Below, piece by piece: positions 15,311 through 22,761 of a stretch of 25,861 nucleotides of DNA; position 1 is the first letter of the stretch, and each line of letters opens with the position of its first letter. The position numbers were made by a program, and so were the translations under genes. The notes under the pieces were generated by a model, which was not told the origin of the DNA, searched no databases, and was given only the letters and a program-made list of their open reading frames with translations. Origin of the DNA: an uncultured Oscillospiraceae bacterium (GTDB lineage: Bacteria; Bacillota; Clostridia; Oscillospirales; Oscillospiraceae); assembly GCA_910587505.1 (NCBI GenBank), contig CAJULD010000040.1, positions 1-25,861 on the forward strand, in the 5' to 3' direction.

Positions 15311-15485
15311 AGAACCCACGGCGCAATAGAGCGTCGGGAAGGACCAATAGGGGTCAGCTATCGAGGATTACTCGGTAGTTGGCCCCTGTTTATTTTTCAA
15401 ATTTTGACCGGCCCGAAGTCGCAAAACTACGGGACAGCAGTGGAGGCGACCCACGCGAAAAAAGCGAAGCTGTGAAGGAGCTATT
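15311..15485 (+). promoter_or_regulatory. Structured leader ahead of the scaffold/capsid operon
   Basis: A 175-base non-coding stretch with consecutive hairpins: CGGCGC/GCGTCG (15319-15324, 15331-15336), then the long stem at 15349-15387, then GTCGC/GCGAC (about 15418-15455) and CGCG-type bases near the scaffold ribosome site GAAGGAG. It may terminate or moderate transcription, or control translation of the highly expressed scaffold and capsid genes. I cannot assign it to a named RNA family. Confidence 0.45.
15349..15397 (+). terminator. Terminator-like hairpin in the capsid leader
   Basis: A 15-base-pair stem, AGGGGTCAGCTATCG (15349-15363) with CGGTAGTTGGCCCCT (15373-15387), has three G-U pairs and a nine-base loop, followed by GTTTATTTTT (15388-15397). 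It would partly stop upstream transcription before the scaffold gene, or serve as a processing site. Confidence 0.6.
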
Positions 15486-16112
15486 ATGACACGCGAATTT
15501 CTGAAGAACCTGGGCCTCGAGGATGCCGCCATCGACAACATTCTGAACGAAAACATGGCGGACATCGGGAAGGAAAAGGCCAGGACCACCGCAGCCAAAG
15601 CGGACCTTGCGGACGCGCAGGGGAAGCTTACCAGCGCTCAGTCGGAGCTGGAAACGCTGAAGAAGGCGGGCGGAGACGCCGCCGGCGTTCAGCAGCAGCT
15701 CACCGAGCTGCAGGCCAAGTACGACAGGGAAACCGGCGATCTGCGTGCGCAGCTGGCGGACCGGGACTACGCCGACGCCATCGGCAGGGCCATCGCCGGG
15801 AAGGGCCTCAAATTCAGCTCCAAGAGCGCGGAGCGGGCGTTTACCGCCGCGCTGAAGGAGCAGAAGCTGGAGCTGAAGGACGGCGAGCTCACCGGTCTGG
15901 ACGACTTCATCAAAGCACAGAGAGAGGCGGATCCGGAGGCTTTCGCACCGGACAAGGCCCCGCCCAGGTTTGTTACCGGATCCGGCAGCGGCGGCGGCCA
16001 CGGGGAGCCGCCGGAGCATGTGCCGGAGAACGTCCGTGTCGCAAAGGAAATTGGCGCGGCCAGAGCGGCCATCGCCGGCGCAACCAACGATGTGTTGAAA
16101 AATTATCTGTAA
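15486..16112 (+). CDS. Capsid scaffold protein (GP20 family)
   Basis: 208 residues, ATG 15486 with GAAGGAG upstream. The N-terminus TREFLKNLGLEDAAIDNIL followed by a long coiled coil (about residues 30-95, KARTTAAKADLADAQ onward) and a Gly/Ser linker (GSGSGGGHGE) is characteristic of phage minor structural protein GP20, the scaffold that templates procapsid assembly. A C-terminal helix ends in NDVLKNYL. It sits directly before decoration and major capsid genes, as expected. Confidence 0.9.
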   Translation: MTREFLKNLGLEDAAIDNILNENMADIGKEKARTTAAKADLADAQGKLTSAQSELETLKKAGGDAAGVQQQLTELQAKYDRETGDLRAQLADRDYADAIGRAIAGKGLKFSSKSAERAFTAALKEQKLELKDGELTGLDDFIKAQREADPEAFAPDKAPPRFVTGSGSGGGHGEPPEHVPENVRVAKEIGAARAAIAGATNDVLKNYL

Positions 16113-16124
16113 AGGAGAAAACCC

Positions 16125-16469
16125 ATGAAGTTTAAAACAACCGAAGTGGGCGGAACCGTTGAAATTCTCGCGGCGGACGACTTTGACGCGATTCCGTTTA
16201 CCGTAACCGAAACCGATGCCGTCAAGGCTGGGACTCCCATGACCATCCAGGGCAAGAAGACGGCTTCCGCTACAGCAAACGGCATTCTGCTGTATGACGT
16301 GGACCCGGCTGAGAATCCCAACGCCGCCCTGGTGGTCCGGGGCGTCATCGACCAGAAGAAGGCGGAGAAGCATTCCGGGGTGACCTATGACGCCGCCGCA
16401 CTGAAGACGGCGGTACCCGGAATCGTACTTCGCGACAACATCGGCGTCAACGCCGCCGACACGGAGTGA
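16125..16469 (+). CDS. Head decoration/stabilisation protein
   Basis: 114 residues; ATG 16125 has AAAGGAG upstream. A small beta-rich protein with TVTETDAVKAGTPMTIQGKK and GILLYDVDPAENPNAALVVRG motifs that resemble head decoration proteins of the lambda gpD/DUF2190 kind, which bind the outside of the expanded capsid and stabilise it against DNA pressure. Its location between scaffold and major capsid supports the call; homology is inferred by pattern and position only. Confidence 0.75.
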   Translation: MKFKTTEVGGTVEILAADDFDAIPFTVTETDAVKAGTPMTIQGKKTASATANGILLYDVDPAENPNAALVVRGVIDQKKAEKHSGVTYDAAALKTAVPGIVLRDNIGVNAADTE

Positions 16470-16479
16470 GGAGGATATT

Positions 16480-17616
16480 GTGGATCTGAGAGCGTTTTTT
16501 ACCCCCGCCGCCATCGCGGCGCAGTGGAATGAGGCGGCTTCCAACCGTATTCCCTACCTGGGCGCGGGTCTGTTCCCCGCAAAGAAAAAGGCCGGCCTCG
16601 ACCTGAGCTGGCTCAAGGGCTCCAGGGGACTGCCCGTGTCCCTGATGCCCTCCGCATTTGACGCGAAGGCCACCTTCCGGGACCGCATCGGCTTCAGCAA
16701 GATCGAGACTGAGATGCCTTTCTTCCGGGAGGGCTTCAAGATCAAGGAAAAAGACCGGCAGGAGCTTCTGCGTGTGGCGGATTCCAACGATCCCTACGCC
16801 CGGGCCGTCATTGAGCGGGTGTTTGACGATGTTAACAACCTGATCGATGGCGCGAACGTGGTGCCGGAGCGGATGATCATGCAGCTGCTGTTCCCCCAGG
16901 ACGGCAACGCCGGGATTGCCATTAAGGCCAACGGCGTGGCCTATGTCTACAATTACGACCCCAAGGGGACGTGGAAGGCTCATAACTACATCGAGCTGTC
17001 CGGCGGGGATCTGTGGAGCGCGTCTGCTACGGCGGACCCCTTTGCGGTGTTCAAGACGGCAAAGGACAAGATCCGCAGCAGCACCGGAACTGAGCTGACC
17101 ATTGCTGTGATGACCACGGCCACCTTCAACATGCTGGCGAAGACCGATGCGGTGAAAAAGCGGTATCTGACCACCAGCGGCCTGACCCTGGGCTATCTGA
17201 CGGACGATGAGGTTAAGAACGTGGTCAGCGGCACGTCCCGCATCCAGATTGCCATCTATGACAAGCAGTACAAGGATGAGAGCGGCATCGCCCACGCCTT
17301 TGTACCGGATGGATATGTGGCAATGATTCCTGCTGGTGACCTGGGCGGCACGTGGTACGGCACTACGCCGGAAGAGGCGGATCTGATCGCGTCTCCCACG
17401 GCGGAGGTGGAGCTGGTCAATACCGGCGTGGCCATCACCAGGATCATCGAGGAGCATCCCGTCAACACCAATATCTTCGCCTCCGAGATCGTCCTGCCCT
17501 CTTATGAGCGGATGGACGAGGTGGCAGTCATCAAGGTCATCGGAGAGAGCGCCGCCGCACTGACCGCAGAGGAGCCTGCGCAGGAGGAGCCTGCGCAGAA
17601 GGCCCGGACGAGGTAA
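16480..17616 (+). CDS. Major capsid protein (phage capsid E family)
   Basis: 378 residues from GTG 16480, five bases after GAGGAGGA (16467-16474). The sequence begins DLRAFFTPAAIAAQWNEA and contains the E-family features FDAKATFRDRIGFSKIETEMPFF, a long spine helix after KIKEKDRQELLRV, GDLWSASATADPFAVFK and WYGTTPEEADL, forming an HK97-like fold. The last 20 residues form a low-complexity tail with a 15-base exact tandem repeat (17569-17583 and 17584-17598) encoding EEPAQ twice. It is the principal shell protein; neighbours on both sides are head genes. Confidence 0.92.
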   Translation: MDLRAFFTPAAIAAQWNEAASNRIPYLGAGLFPAKKKAGLDLSWLKGSRGLPVSLMPSAFDAKATFRDRIGFSKIETEMPFFREGFKIKEKDRQELLRVADSNDPYARAVIERVFDDVNNLIDGANVVPERMIMQLLFPQDGNAGIAIKANGVAYVYNYDPKGTWKAHNYIELSGGDLWSASATADPFAVFKTAKDKIRSSTGTELTIAVMTTATFNMLAKTDAVKKRYLTTSGLTLGYLTDDEVKNVVSGTSRIQIAIYDKQYKDESGIAHAFVPDGYVAMIPAGDLGGTWYGTTPEEADLIASPTAEVELVNTGVAITRIIEEHPVNTNIFASEIVLPSYERMDEVAVIKVIGESAAALTAEEPAQEEPAQKARTR

Positions 17617-17633
17617 GAAAGGAGGCCCGCCGG

Positions 17634-18053
17634 ATGTATGCCGACTATGATTTCTATCTCAACATTTACTATGGCAACGTGATCGCAGAGGAGGACTTCC
17701 CCCGGCTGTCTGAGCGGGCCTCCGACTATGTCAGAGCGGAGACGGGCGGGATCTCCGACCGTATGGACGGCGACGGGCTGAAAGCCGTGAAAAAGGCTTC
17801 CTGCGCCGTTGCGGAGGCACTGTTGGATGAGGAGATCCTGCTGGCCGGCGTTTACTCGGGAGGAACCGCTGTTTCCAGCGAGACGGTAGGCGGGTGGAGC
17901 AGAAGTTATCGCGCCGCCTCCATGTCCTCCGCAGATACGGCGTCCATTGACAGAAGGAAGCGGGACGCCCTGCTGCTGTATCTCGGCAATCTGCCGGCCT
18001 TCGCGCCGCTGTTCATGGTAAGGAGCTGTTCATGCATACACCGCGCCGTATGA
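17634..18053 (+). CDS. Head-tail connector protein (gp6-like)
   Basis: 139 residues, ATG 17634 preceded by AAAGGAGG at a slightly long spacing. The all-helical sequence YADYDFYLNIYYGN, FPRLSERASDYVRAETGG and KASCAVAEALLDEEI is the pattern of small head completion proteins that bind below the portal. The GGWSRSYR and RKRDALLLYL segments agree with the family. Its last codons overlap the next gene by 22 bases. Probably part of the head completion ring. Confidence 0.82.
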   Translation: MYADYDFYLNIYYGNVIAEEDFPRLSERASDYVRAETGGISDRMDGDGLKAVKKASCAVAEALLDEEILLAGVYSGGTAVSSETVGGWSRSYRAASMSSADTASIDRRKRDALLLYLGNLPAFAPLFMVRSCSCIHRAV

Positions 18054-18556
18054 ACCGCCCCCGCCGCTTAGACGCCGTTCAAACCGGATCGATGTTTCCG
18101 CACACAATCACTGTCTATAACGTGGAAATCATAACCGATAAGGACACCATGAAGGACCAGCTGGTCAACCACATTACGATCCTACGCGGCGTGCTTGTAG
18201 ACGCGTCCAAAGCCGCCAACGTGCGGGAGAGCGGCCTTGTGGGCGCGGATGCGGTAAATCTGTTTATTCCGTTTGACGTAAAAGCCGTGGACGGCGTAAC
18301 CGGAGAGGAAAAAAAGTACTCAGACCCGCTGGAATTCTGGGCGGCGGAGGATAAGCGCGGAGTGTGGACCATGTCCGTCGGCGGCACAAAAACTCATGGG
18401 GTCAATGGATCCTGCTTCTTTGTCAAGGGCGTGGCGGTCCACCCGGCGCTGGACGTGCAGAAAATAGAAATGCTCTATGAGCACGTCTACGACATCACTA
18501 CGATCGATATGAAGGATTTTGGAGACCTTCAGCATTGGGAAGTGGGAGCGTCATGA
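18032..18556 (+). CDS. Minor capsid protein 1 / head-tail adaptor
   Basis: 174 residues; ATG 18032 has AAGGAG upstream, while ATG 18050 is an alternative. Beta-rich with TITVYNVE near residue 30, ILRGVLVDASKAANV and FVKGVAVHPALDVQKIE, patterns of the Minor_capsid_1 (PF10665-type) family that forms the head-tail interface in Firmicute siphoviruses. The following gene belongs to the partner family Minor_capsid_2 and overlaps by four bases, supporting the call. Confidence 0.8.
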   Translation: MHTPRRMNRPRRLDAVQTGSMFPHTITVYNVEIITDKDTMKDQLVNHITILRGVLVDASKAANVRESGLVGADAVNLFIPFDVKAVDGVTGEEKKYSDPLEFWAAEDKRGVWTMSVGGTKTHGVNGSCFFVKGVAVHPALDVQKIEMLYEHVYDITTIDMKDFGDLQHWEVGAS

Positions 18557-19005
18557 GCTATTTGAAAATCAGAATCGACGACAATTTTTCCGCAGCGCTG
18601 AAAAAGAAGCTGGAGCGGGCGGGGCCGCGGGCGGCTCACGCCGTTGCCGTTCAGATTCAAAAGGACACAGATCCCTTTGTTCCGGCTTCTCAGGAAAAAT
18701 CCCTTGCAACCAGAACGCAGGTTGTGGAAAACAAAGTTGTCTATCCCGGTCCCTACGCACGATACCTGTATAACGGAAAAGTTATGGTGTTCAAGGACCA
18801 ACCATATAAAATTGTCAGGCCGGACGGAAAGGTTGTCCTTACTCATTTTGGGCATAAAAAATTTCCAACAGAAAAGCCGCTAAAAATCAGTAAGGCCGTA
18901 AACCCAAAGGCTACCGACCACTGGCTGGAGGCATCCAAAGCGCAGAATCTGGAGAAATGGATCAGAGCAGCAGGAAAGGCGGTAGAACATGAGTTTGGAG
19001 AATAA
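18553..19005 (+). CDS. Minor capsid protein 2 (HK97 gp10-like role)
   Basis: 150 residues from ATG 18553, overlapping the preceding stop (ATGA). The opening SYLKIRIDDNFSAALKKKL, then the helix AAHAVAVQIQKDTDPFVP and YPGPYARYLYNGKVMV, are diagnostic of the Minor_capsid_2 family, involved in joining tail to head. GC content drops moderately here. The C-terminal helix DHWLEASKAQNLEKWIRAAG fits the family. It overlaps the next gene by 17 bases. Confidence 0.85.
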   Translation: MSYLKIRIDDNFSAALKKKLERAGPRAAHAVAVQIQKDTDPFVPASQEKSLATRTQVVENKVVYPGPYARYLYNGKVMVFKDQPYKIVRPDGKVVLTHFGHKKFPTEKPLKISKAVNPKATDHWLEASKAQNLEKWIRAAGKAVEHEFGE

Positions 19006-19444
19006 GGCCCGCGCGATGGTAGTGGACAGCGAACGGGCCGATATTGACCGAAAGGTTCTGGCGTGGCTGAGCGACTATCCGGATCTGCCGGTTTATATGG
19101 TCACAACGGAATCGGTTCTCGGCGTGAATGAGGAAGGCATGGCGGTCTCCGCCATAACCAGCGCATATATCAACAAGAGGTATATTCTGGGCGGCTATCA
19201 GGCGGAATATCAGTTTACACTGATTTACCGCATACGGCCCGGAAACAGTCAGGATAAGAGCCTGAAAGCCAATGAAATCCTCAACCGCATGGGGGACTGG
19301 GCCAGAAGGAACCGGCCTGATCTGGGCGAAGGTATTCGGGCCGCTAAAGTTGAGCCTATGGCTATTGCGGAAAAATACGCCAGCTATGAAGACGGCGACG
19401 AGGACCACCACATCCCCATCAGAATTACATACGAGGTGATATAA
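18989..19444 (+). CDS. Minor capsid protein 3 / tail terminator-like
   Basis: 151 residues, ATG 18989. The pattern NKARAMVVDSERADIDRKVL, LPVYMVTTESVLG, KRYILGGYQAEYQFTLIYR and a final beta strand IPIRITYEVI match Minor_capsid_3-type proteins that cap the tail tube. It lies directly upstream of the major tail protein, the standard position of the tail completion gene. Confidence 0.82.
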   Translation: MSLENKARAMVVDSERADIDRKVLAWLSDYPDLPVYMVTTESVLGVNEEGMAVSAITSAYINKRYILGGYQAEYQFTLIYRIRPGNSQDKSLKANEILNRMGDWARRNRPDLGEGIRAAKVEPMAIAEKYASYEDGDEDHHIPIRITYEVI

Positions 19445-19445
19445 A

Positions 19446-19982
19446 ATGTTTACATTCAATACCCCAAACGGAGAAACTGTCGCGCGGGAACTGCTGATTG
19501 CCTATTTGAATACGGGTACGTCCGCTGCGCCGGTCTGGTCCCCGCTGGGAAACAGGACCACGGACAGCTCCGAGGAATTTGACTGGAGCCGGGACAGCAG
19601 TCAGGACATTCTGGGCCATACCCGTACCAGCATGAAAAAGCCGGTTATTACTCAGACCTTTGATCCGTGGGCGCTGGACGGCGGAGACGCCGCTGTTCAG
19701 AAGATCCATCAGCTGGCTGTCATCGAGCAGAACGCACAGGCCCTGTGCAATCTGGACATGATGATCGCCCATTTCTATACCACGGAAAGCGGAGCGTCCG
19801 CCGGCAGCTTTGCGGAGCGATATGACGCCTGTTCTGTGGAAAACACCGGCCTTGGCGGCGAAGGGGGCGGAAATATCGGGATGCCCATTACCGTGACCTA
19901 CGGCGGTACCAGAACGGTCGGTACTGTCACAAAGGGATCCGGCGGCGCGGTCACTTTTACGCCGGATGAGGAGGACGCTTGA
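19446..19982 (+). CDS. Major tail protein
   Basis: 178 residues beginning at ATG 19446, one base after the previous stop. The sequence has the tail-tube family features NGETVARELLIAYL, the TTDSSEEFDWSRDSSQDI strand region, TRTSMKKPVITQTFDP, and a glycine-rich beta end GGNIGMPITVTYGGTRTVGT. Such proteins polymerise into the tail tube; length and position fit. The stop overlaps the next ATG (TGATG). Confidence 0.88.
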   Translation: MFTFNTPNGETVARELLIAYLNTGTSAAPVWSPLGNRTTDSSEEFDWSRDSSQDILGHTRTSMKKPVITQTFDPWALDGGDAAVQKIHQLAVIEQNAQALCNLDMMIAHFYTTESGASAGSFAERYDACSVENTGLGGEGGGNIGMPITVTYGGTRTVGTVTKGSGGAVTFTPDEEDA

Positions 19983-20422
19983 TGAAAGAACTTACATTTG
20001 ATTCCGGCCTGGTCTCCTATTCCCTCAACGGAAAGTGTGAGGTCAGCTTTAACCCCGCAGATCACGCCTTCGTAGAGCGGTTTTACAATGCCTTTGACGC
20101 GCTGGGAAGGCTTCAGGAATCCTGTGCTGAAAAAGCGAATGAGACCGGCGATCCTTCGGAAGCGTTCTCTCTGGCCAGACAGCGGGACAGGGAAATGGAG
20201 AAGACGCTGGATGGTCTGTTTGGCGTGCCCGTCTGCGCGGCGGTCTTCGGAGAAATGAGCCCGTGCGCGTTTGCCAAAGGCTTCCCTGCGTGGCTGAATC
20301 TGATGCTTACCATTCTGGATGAGATCGAGGAAAACATCGGCGACATTCAGAAGCAGGCCGATCCCCGCATTGCCAGGTACAAGGCCAAATACCAGAAATA
20401 CGCCGCCAGGTTCCACAAATGA
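19982..20422 (+). CDS. Tail assembly chaperone
   Basis: 146 residues from ATG 19982 (TGATG overlap); TTG 19979 is less likely. The pattern is that of small helical tail chaperones placed between major tail protein and Gp15: KELTFDSGLVSYSL, then FVERFYNAFDALGRLQE, FSLARQRDREMEKTLDGLFG and LNLMLTILDEIEENIG. It should bind the tape measure protein during tail assembly. The following Gp15-type ORF starts at an ATGA overlap instead of by ribosomal frameshift. Confidence 0.82.
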   Translation: MKELTFDSGLVSYSLNGKCEVSFNPADHAFVERFYNAFDALGRLQESCAEKANETGDPSEAFSLARQRDREMEKTLDGLFGVPVCAAVFGEMSPCAFAKGFPAWLNLMLTILDEIEENIGDIQKQADPRIARYKAKYQKYAARFHK

Positions 20423-20970
20423 ACTGGAGTTTGCCGGAGAGTGTGGAAATTGCCGGGGTGGAATACCCCATCCGCACGGACTACCGCTGCATTCTGGATA
20501 TCCTGACGGACCTTTCCGACCCGGAAACGGACGGACAGGGACGAGCGCTGGCAATTCTCATCGGGCTGTATCCGGATTTCGACGATATTCCCCCGGAACA
20601 CTGGGAGGAGGCGGTACAGACAGGGATCCGGTTTATCAACTGCGACGGGGAGGAAGCTCCCCACAGGGCACCTAAACTGGTTGAATGGGAGCAGGACTAC
20701 CCGCTGATAATCTCGCCTGTAAACCGGGTTTTGGGGCAGGATGCTCGATCTTTGAAGCATCTGCACTGGTGGACCTTTCTGTCGGCGTATCAGGAGATCG
20801 GCGATTGTACCTTTGCGCAGGTGGTTCGCATTCGGGACCGCCTGCGCAGAGGGCAGCCGCTGGACAGGTCCGACCGCGCGTGGTACCAAAAAAACCGGCA
20901 TCTGGTAGACTTTAAGCGAAAATACACCAGCGCGGATGAAGCGCTGATGAAGGAGTGGGGCGGAGGATAG
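20419..20970 (+). CDS. Gp15 family phage protein
   Basis: 183 residues starting ATG 20419. The motifs YPIRTDYRCILDILTDL, LYPDFDDIPPEHWEEAVQ, DYPLIISPVNRVLG, HWWTFLSAYQEIGDCTFAQVVRIR and the end YTSADEALMKEW are those of the bacteriophage Gp15 family, which sits between tail chaperone and tape measure. Here the gene looks complete, but no tape measure follows: the next 4.9 kb is accessory DNA. This marks the end of the recognisable structural operon inside the window. Confidence 0.88.
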   Translation: MNWSLPESVEIAGVEYPIRTDYRCILDILTDLSDPETDGQGRALAILIGLYPDFDDIPPEHWEEAVQTGIRFINCDGEEAPHRAPKLVEWEQDYPLIISPVNRVLGQDARSLKHLHWWTFLSAYQEIGDCTFAQVVRIRDRLRRGQPLDRSDRAWYQKNRHLVDFKRKYTSADEALMKEWGGG

Positions 20971-21183
20971 GCCGTCTGCTCCTGCCGCGGCAGGCGGCGC
21001 GCACCTTGACAACTTCATAGAGATAGCGGAAATTTTGAGTTTCTTAGGTTGATCGCCGGGGCCAGGTTTCGCGGACCGAAAAGCGGATAGCCTTGCCGCC
21101 TGCCCCGGCTCAACATATAAGGCGTATGAGCTGAATTTGGAAAGGTTGGATTTGAAATCGAACCTTTCCCGTATTCTGCAAAA
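20971..21183. other. Structured non-coding stretch between Gp15 and the first Rha gene
   Basis: No credible gene. It holds a perfect 10-base inverted repeat GGCAGGCGGC (20989-20998) and GCCGCCTGCC (21095-21104) enclosing 96 bases, a palindrome CTGCCGCGGCAG (20982-20993), a TTGACA hexamer (21007-21012) with no good -10 partner, and a long hyphenated palindrome at 21139-21169. It may be a regulatory leader or the edge of the inserted accessory island. Confidence 0.45.
21139..21169. repeat. 31-base hyphenated palindrome upstream of the first Rha gene
   Basis: GGAAAGGTT (21139-21147) and AACCTTTCC (21161-21169) are perfect complements, with GATTT/AAATC (21149-21153, 21155-21159) nested inside. 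No T run follows, so an operator or leader hairpin is more likely than a terminator. It ends 41 bases before ATG 21211. Confidence 0.6.
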
Positions 21184-21210
21184 ATGAATTCAACGAAAGG
21201 ATTGAAGATT

Positions 21211-21867
21211 ATGTTAGTTGAGATCATAAAGTTTGGGCGCGAGGAGCGGGCCGCAGTCACCAGTTTGGATGTTGCAGAGACGTTCGGGAAAGAACATTAC
21301 CACGTTTTGGAAGATATTCGAGTTATCCAGAGCAACATTAGTTCCCCCGAATTTTCGGGGCTATTCCTGGAGGAAACATATACCGCAAGCAATGGCAAGA
21401 AGAACCCGATGTATGTGATGGGACGGGATGGATTTACGCTTCTTGTCATGGGATACACGGGAGAAGCCGCAATGCGTTTTAAGCTGGCGTACATCAACCA
21501 GTTTAACGCTATGGAGGAGGCGCTCCGGGGTAAGCTCATTGAGCGGCAGAAGGGTATCGCCGTCCGGCAGGCCCTGACCAAAGCCCTCCAGCAGTCCGCA
21601 GAGGACGCCAGGATGCACGGACATTCTTACTCCACATACACCAACTGCATCTACAAGGTCCTATTCGGAATGAACGCCAACCAACTGCGGGAGAAGTTCG
21701 GCATCGGAAAAAAAGAAAGCCTGCGGGACTGTTTCACGCAAGAGGAGCTGCGGGCCGTTCAATCTATGGAGTGCCTTGTCAGCGGGCTTGTGGACTGTGG
21801 ATGGGAATATGATCAGGTCAAGGCGTTCATTCAACAGAACAACGCACAGCGGTATCTGGCCGCATAA
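21211..21867 (+). CDS. Rha-family phage regulatory protein, first copy
   Basis: 218 residues; ATG 21211 is preferred over ATG 21184 because AAAGGA is about nine bases upstream. The N-terminal 110 residues are a pRha domain: VTSLDVAETFGKEHYHVLEDI, ASNGKKNPMYVMGRDGFTLL, VMGYTGEAAMRFKLAYINQFN. The C-terminal half (ARMHGHSYSTYTNCIYKVLFG and FTQEELRAVQSMECLVSG) is a different module from that of the second Rha protein. Rha proteins regulate lysogenic development or act as antirepressor-like proteins. The upstream palindrome is a candidate control site. Confidence 0.87.
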   Translation: MLVEIIKFGREERAAVTSLDVAETFGKEHYHVLEDIRVIQSNISSPEFSGLFLEETYTASNGKKNPMYVMGRDGFTLLVMGYTGEAAMRFKLAYINQFNAMEEALRGKLIERQKGIAVRQALTKALQQSAEDARMHGHSYSTYTNCIYKVLFGMNANQLREKFGIGKKESLRDCFTQEELRAVQSMECLVSGLVDCGWEYDQVKAFIQQNNAQRYLAA

Positions 21868-21938
21868 GAACGCCGCCACCGATGGGGGGCGGGCTGGACC
21901 ATTACGCGCAAGAAAAAATTATAAGGAGATGAACAATC

Positions 21939-22070
21939 ATGGATAATAAGCAGAAAAACGAAATCCTCTGCAAGCAGCTCCAACTGCTTGCAGAGGCATC
22001 AAAAGTTTGCAGGCCGGAAGATTTGCCTGAATTAACAACGGCGATGGTCATGGTTTCGCGGGAACTTTAG
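21939..22070 (+). CDS. 43-residue small protein with an internal perfect hairpin
   Basis: ATG 21939 with AAGGAG (21923-21928) ten bases upstream, stop TAG 22068-22070. The peptide is helical and charged (MDNKQKNEILCKQLQLL, then AEASKVCRPEDLPELTTAM) with two cysteines. The family is unknown. Between codons 10 and 20 the DNA is a perfect 13-base inverted repeat (21965-21977 and 21984-21996) with a six-base loop, which would fold strongly in the mRNA. It follows the first Rha gene and ends convergent with the toxin gene. Confidence 0.5.
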   Translation: MDNKQKNEILCKQLQLLAEASKVCRPEDLPELTTAMVMVSREL

Positions 22071-22111
22071 TGTACACCATTATTGATGACTTGAAGCATA
22101 GAACGGCAAGT

Positions 22112-22579
22112 CTATTTTGAAAGAAGCTTTCTTTCTATTGCAAGAACGTCTGGATAGATAAGTTTGGAACTGCGCCGCTGAAGCTCAAGAGCGCGTTTTG
22201 CTTTCCTTGCAAGATTCGCTTCAAATGGGCCGTTTACCCTTACGGGGATATTGGAATTGCCGTCTATGTACTCTTCTTTTATATAGTCTGGAGTAATAGG
22301 GCACATGTTTTGAATAAGAAAGGCTTTCTCGTGGCCCAAAACATAGCCAAAATCGATCGTATCACAGCGCCCATATCGGCTGACCTTCTTTGCGTGAATA
22401 CTCTTAAATTTCCCTACTTGGGAAGAAAAAGGTACCATCCAATAGAGCCCTGTTTTTTCATCCTTGAAAGCGTAGAAACAAGGCCGGTCATGCGATGGCC
22501 CCTTGTTTTGCATCAGGAACGGGTCTGGGAAATCAATGAAATATTGATCCTTGATAAAGTAAAAATGGCCTGCGTACAT
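22112..22579 (-). CDS. cptN: Type III toxin-antitoxin endoribonuclease toxin, CptN/ToxN family
   Basis: 155 residues on the minus strand; ATG at 22577-22579 with GGGAGAG before it. Recognised as CptN/ToxN-like from HFYFIKDQYFIDF at the start, RPCFYAFKDEKTGLYWMVP followed by FSSQVGKFK (the equivalent of the PLSS..K active-site region), IDFGYVLGHEKAFLIQNM and the end LIYPDVLAIERKLLSK. Toxins of this family are endoribonucleases that assemble with repeats of their own antitoxin RNA into a closed ring and are freed when antitoxin transcription stops, for example on infection by another phage. The promoter, RNA repeats and terminator lie just upstream on the same strand, giving the full type III layout. 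Its AT-rich composition differs from the phage genes. Confidence 0.85.
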   Translation of the reverse strand: MYAGHFYFIKDQYFIDFPDPFLMQNKGPSHDRPCFYAFKDEKTGLYWMVPFSSQVGKFKSIHAKKVSRYGRCDTIDFGYVLGHEKAFLIQNMCPITPDYIKEEYIDGNSNIPVRVNGPFEANLARKAKRALELQRRSSKLIYPDVLAIERKLLSK

Positions 22580-22596
22580 TTTCTTTCTCTCCCTGG

Positions 22597-22634
22597 AAAA
22601 AGAGATAGGCCCCGCTCAAAGAACAGGGCCTATC
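22597..22634 (-). terminator. Leaky terminator between antitoxin RNA and toxin gene
   Basis: Read on the minus strand: GATAGGCCC (22634-22626) and GGGCCTATC (22612-22604) form a nine-base stem, followed by TCTTTTTCC. In type III systems this terminator sets the high ratio of antitoxin RNA to toxin mRNA. Confidence 0.85.
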
Positions 22635-22757
22635 AAACGATTTGTGCCCAGCCTTGTTTTAGTTGCATGCCGGGTAGCAACAGACATTTGGGCTCGACCT
22701 TTTTTAGGCTGCGTATCGAGTAGCAGCAAACATTTGTTGGCAGTGTACTACTACCAG
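22635..22757 (-). ncRNA. cptI: Type III antitoxin RNA (CptI-like), two 46-nt pseudoknot repeats
   Basis: Two ungapped 46-base repeats, plus-strand 22640-22685 and 22686-22731, each starting ATTTG and sharing TAGCA and C-rich positions; a partial third start lies at 22732. On the transcribed (minus) strand each repeat folds as an H-type pseudoknot. Repeat 22686-22731 uses GCTGC/GCAGC and CTCGA/TCGAG; repeat 22640-22685 uses GTTGC/GCAAC and CCCGGC/GCTGGG. The stems differ in sequence but keep pairing, which is direct evidence for the fold. The first transcribed bases form a small TGGTAG/CTGCCA hairpin. The RNA should neutralise the toxin encoded next. Confidence 0.85.
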
Positions 22758-22761
22758 TATT

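Noticed and set aside
15390..16544. 384-codon minus-strand open frame
   Set aside because: Antisense to scaffold and decoration genes; low-complexity composition typical of shadow frames.
19982..20970. Programmed frameshift joining the tail chaperone and Gp15
   Set aside because: The two genes already overlap as ATGA with Gp15 having its own start; no slippery heptamer seen near 20410-20422.
22080..22111. Terminator downstream of the toxin gene
   Set aside because: Only a six-base stem (GACTTG/CAAGTC) without a T run on the minus strand; too weak to call.
22640..22757. CRISPR-like repeat array
   Set aside because: The repeats are contiguous, degenerate, have no spacers and fold as pseudoknots; they fit a type III antitoxin.
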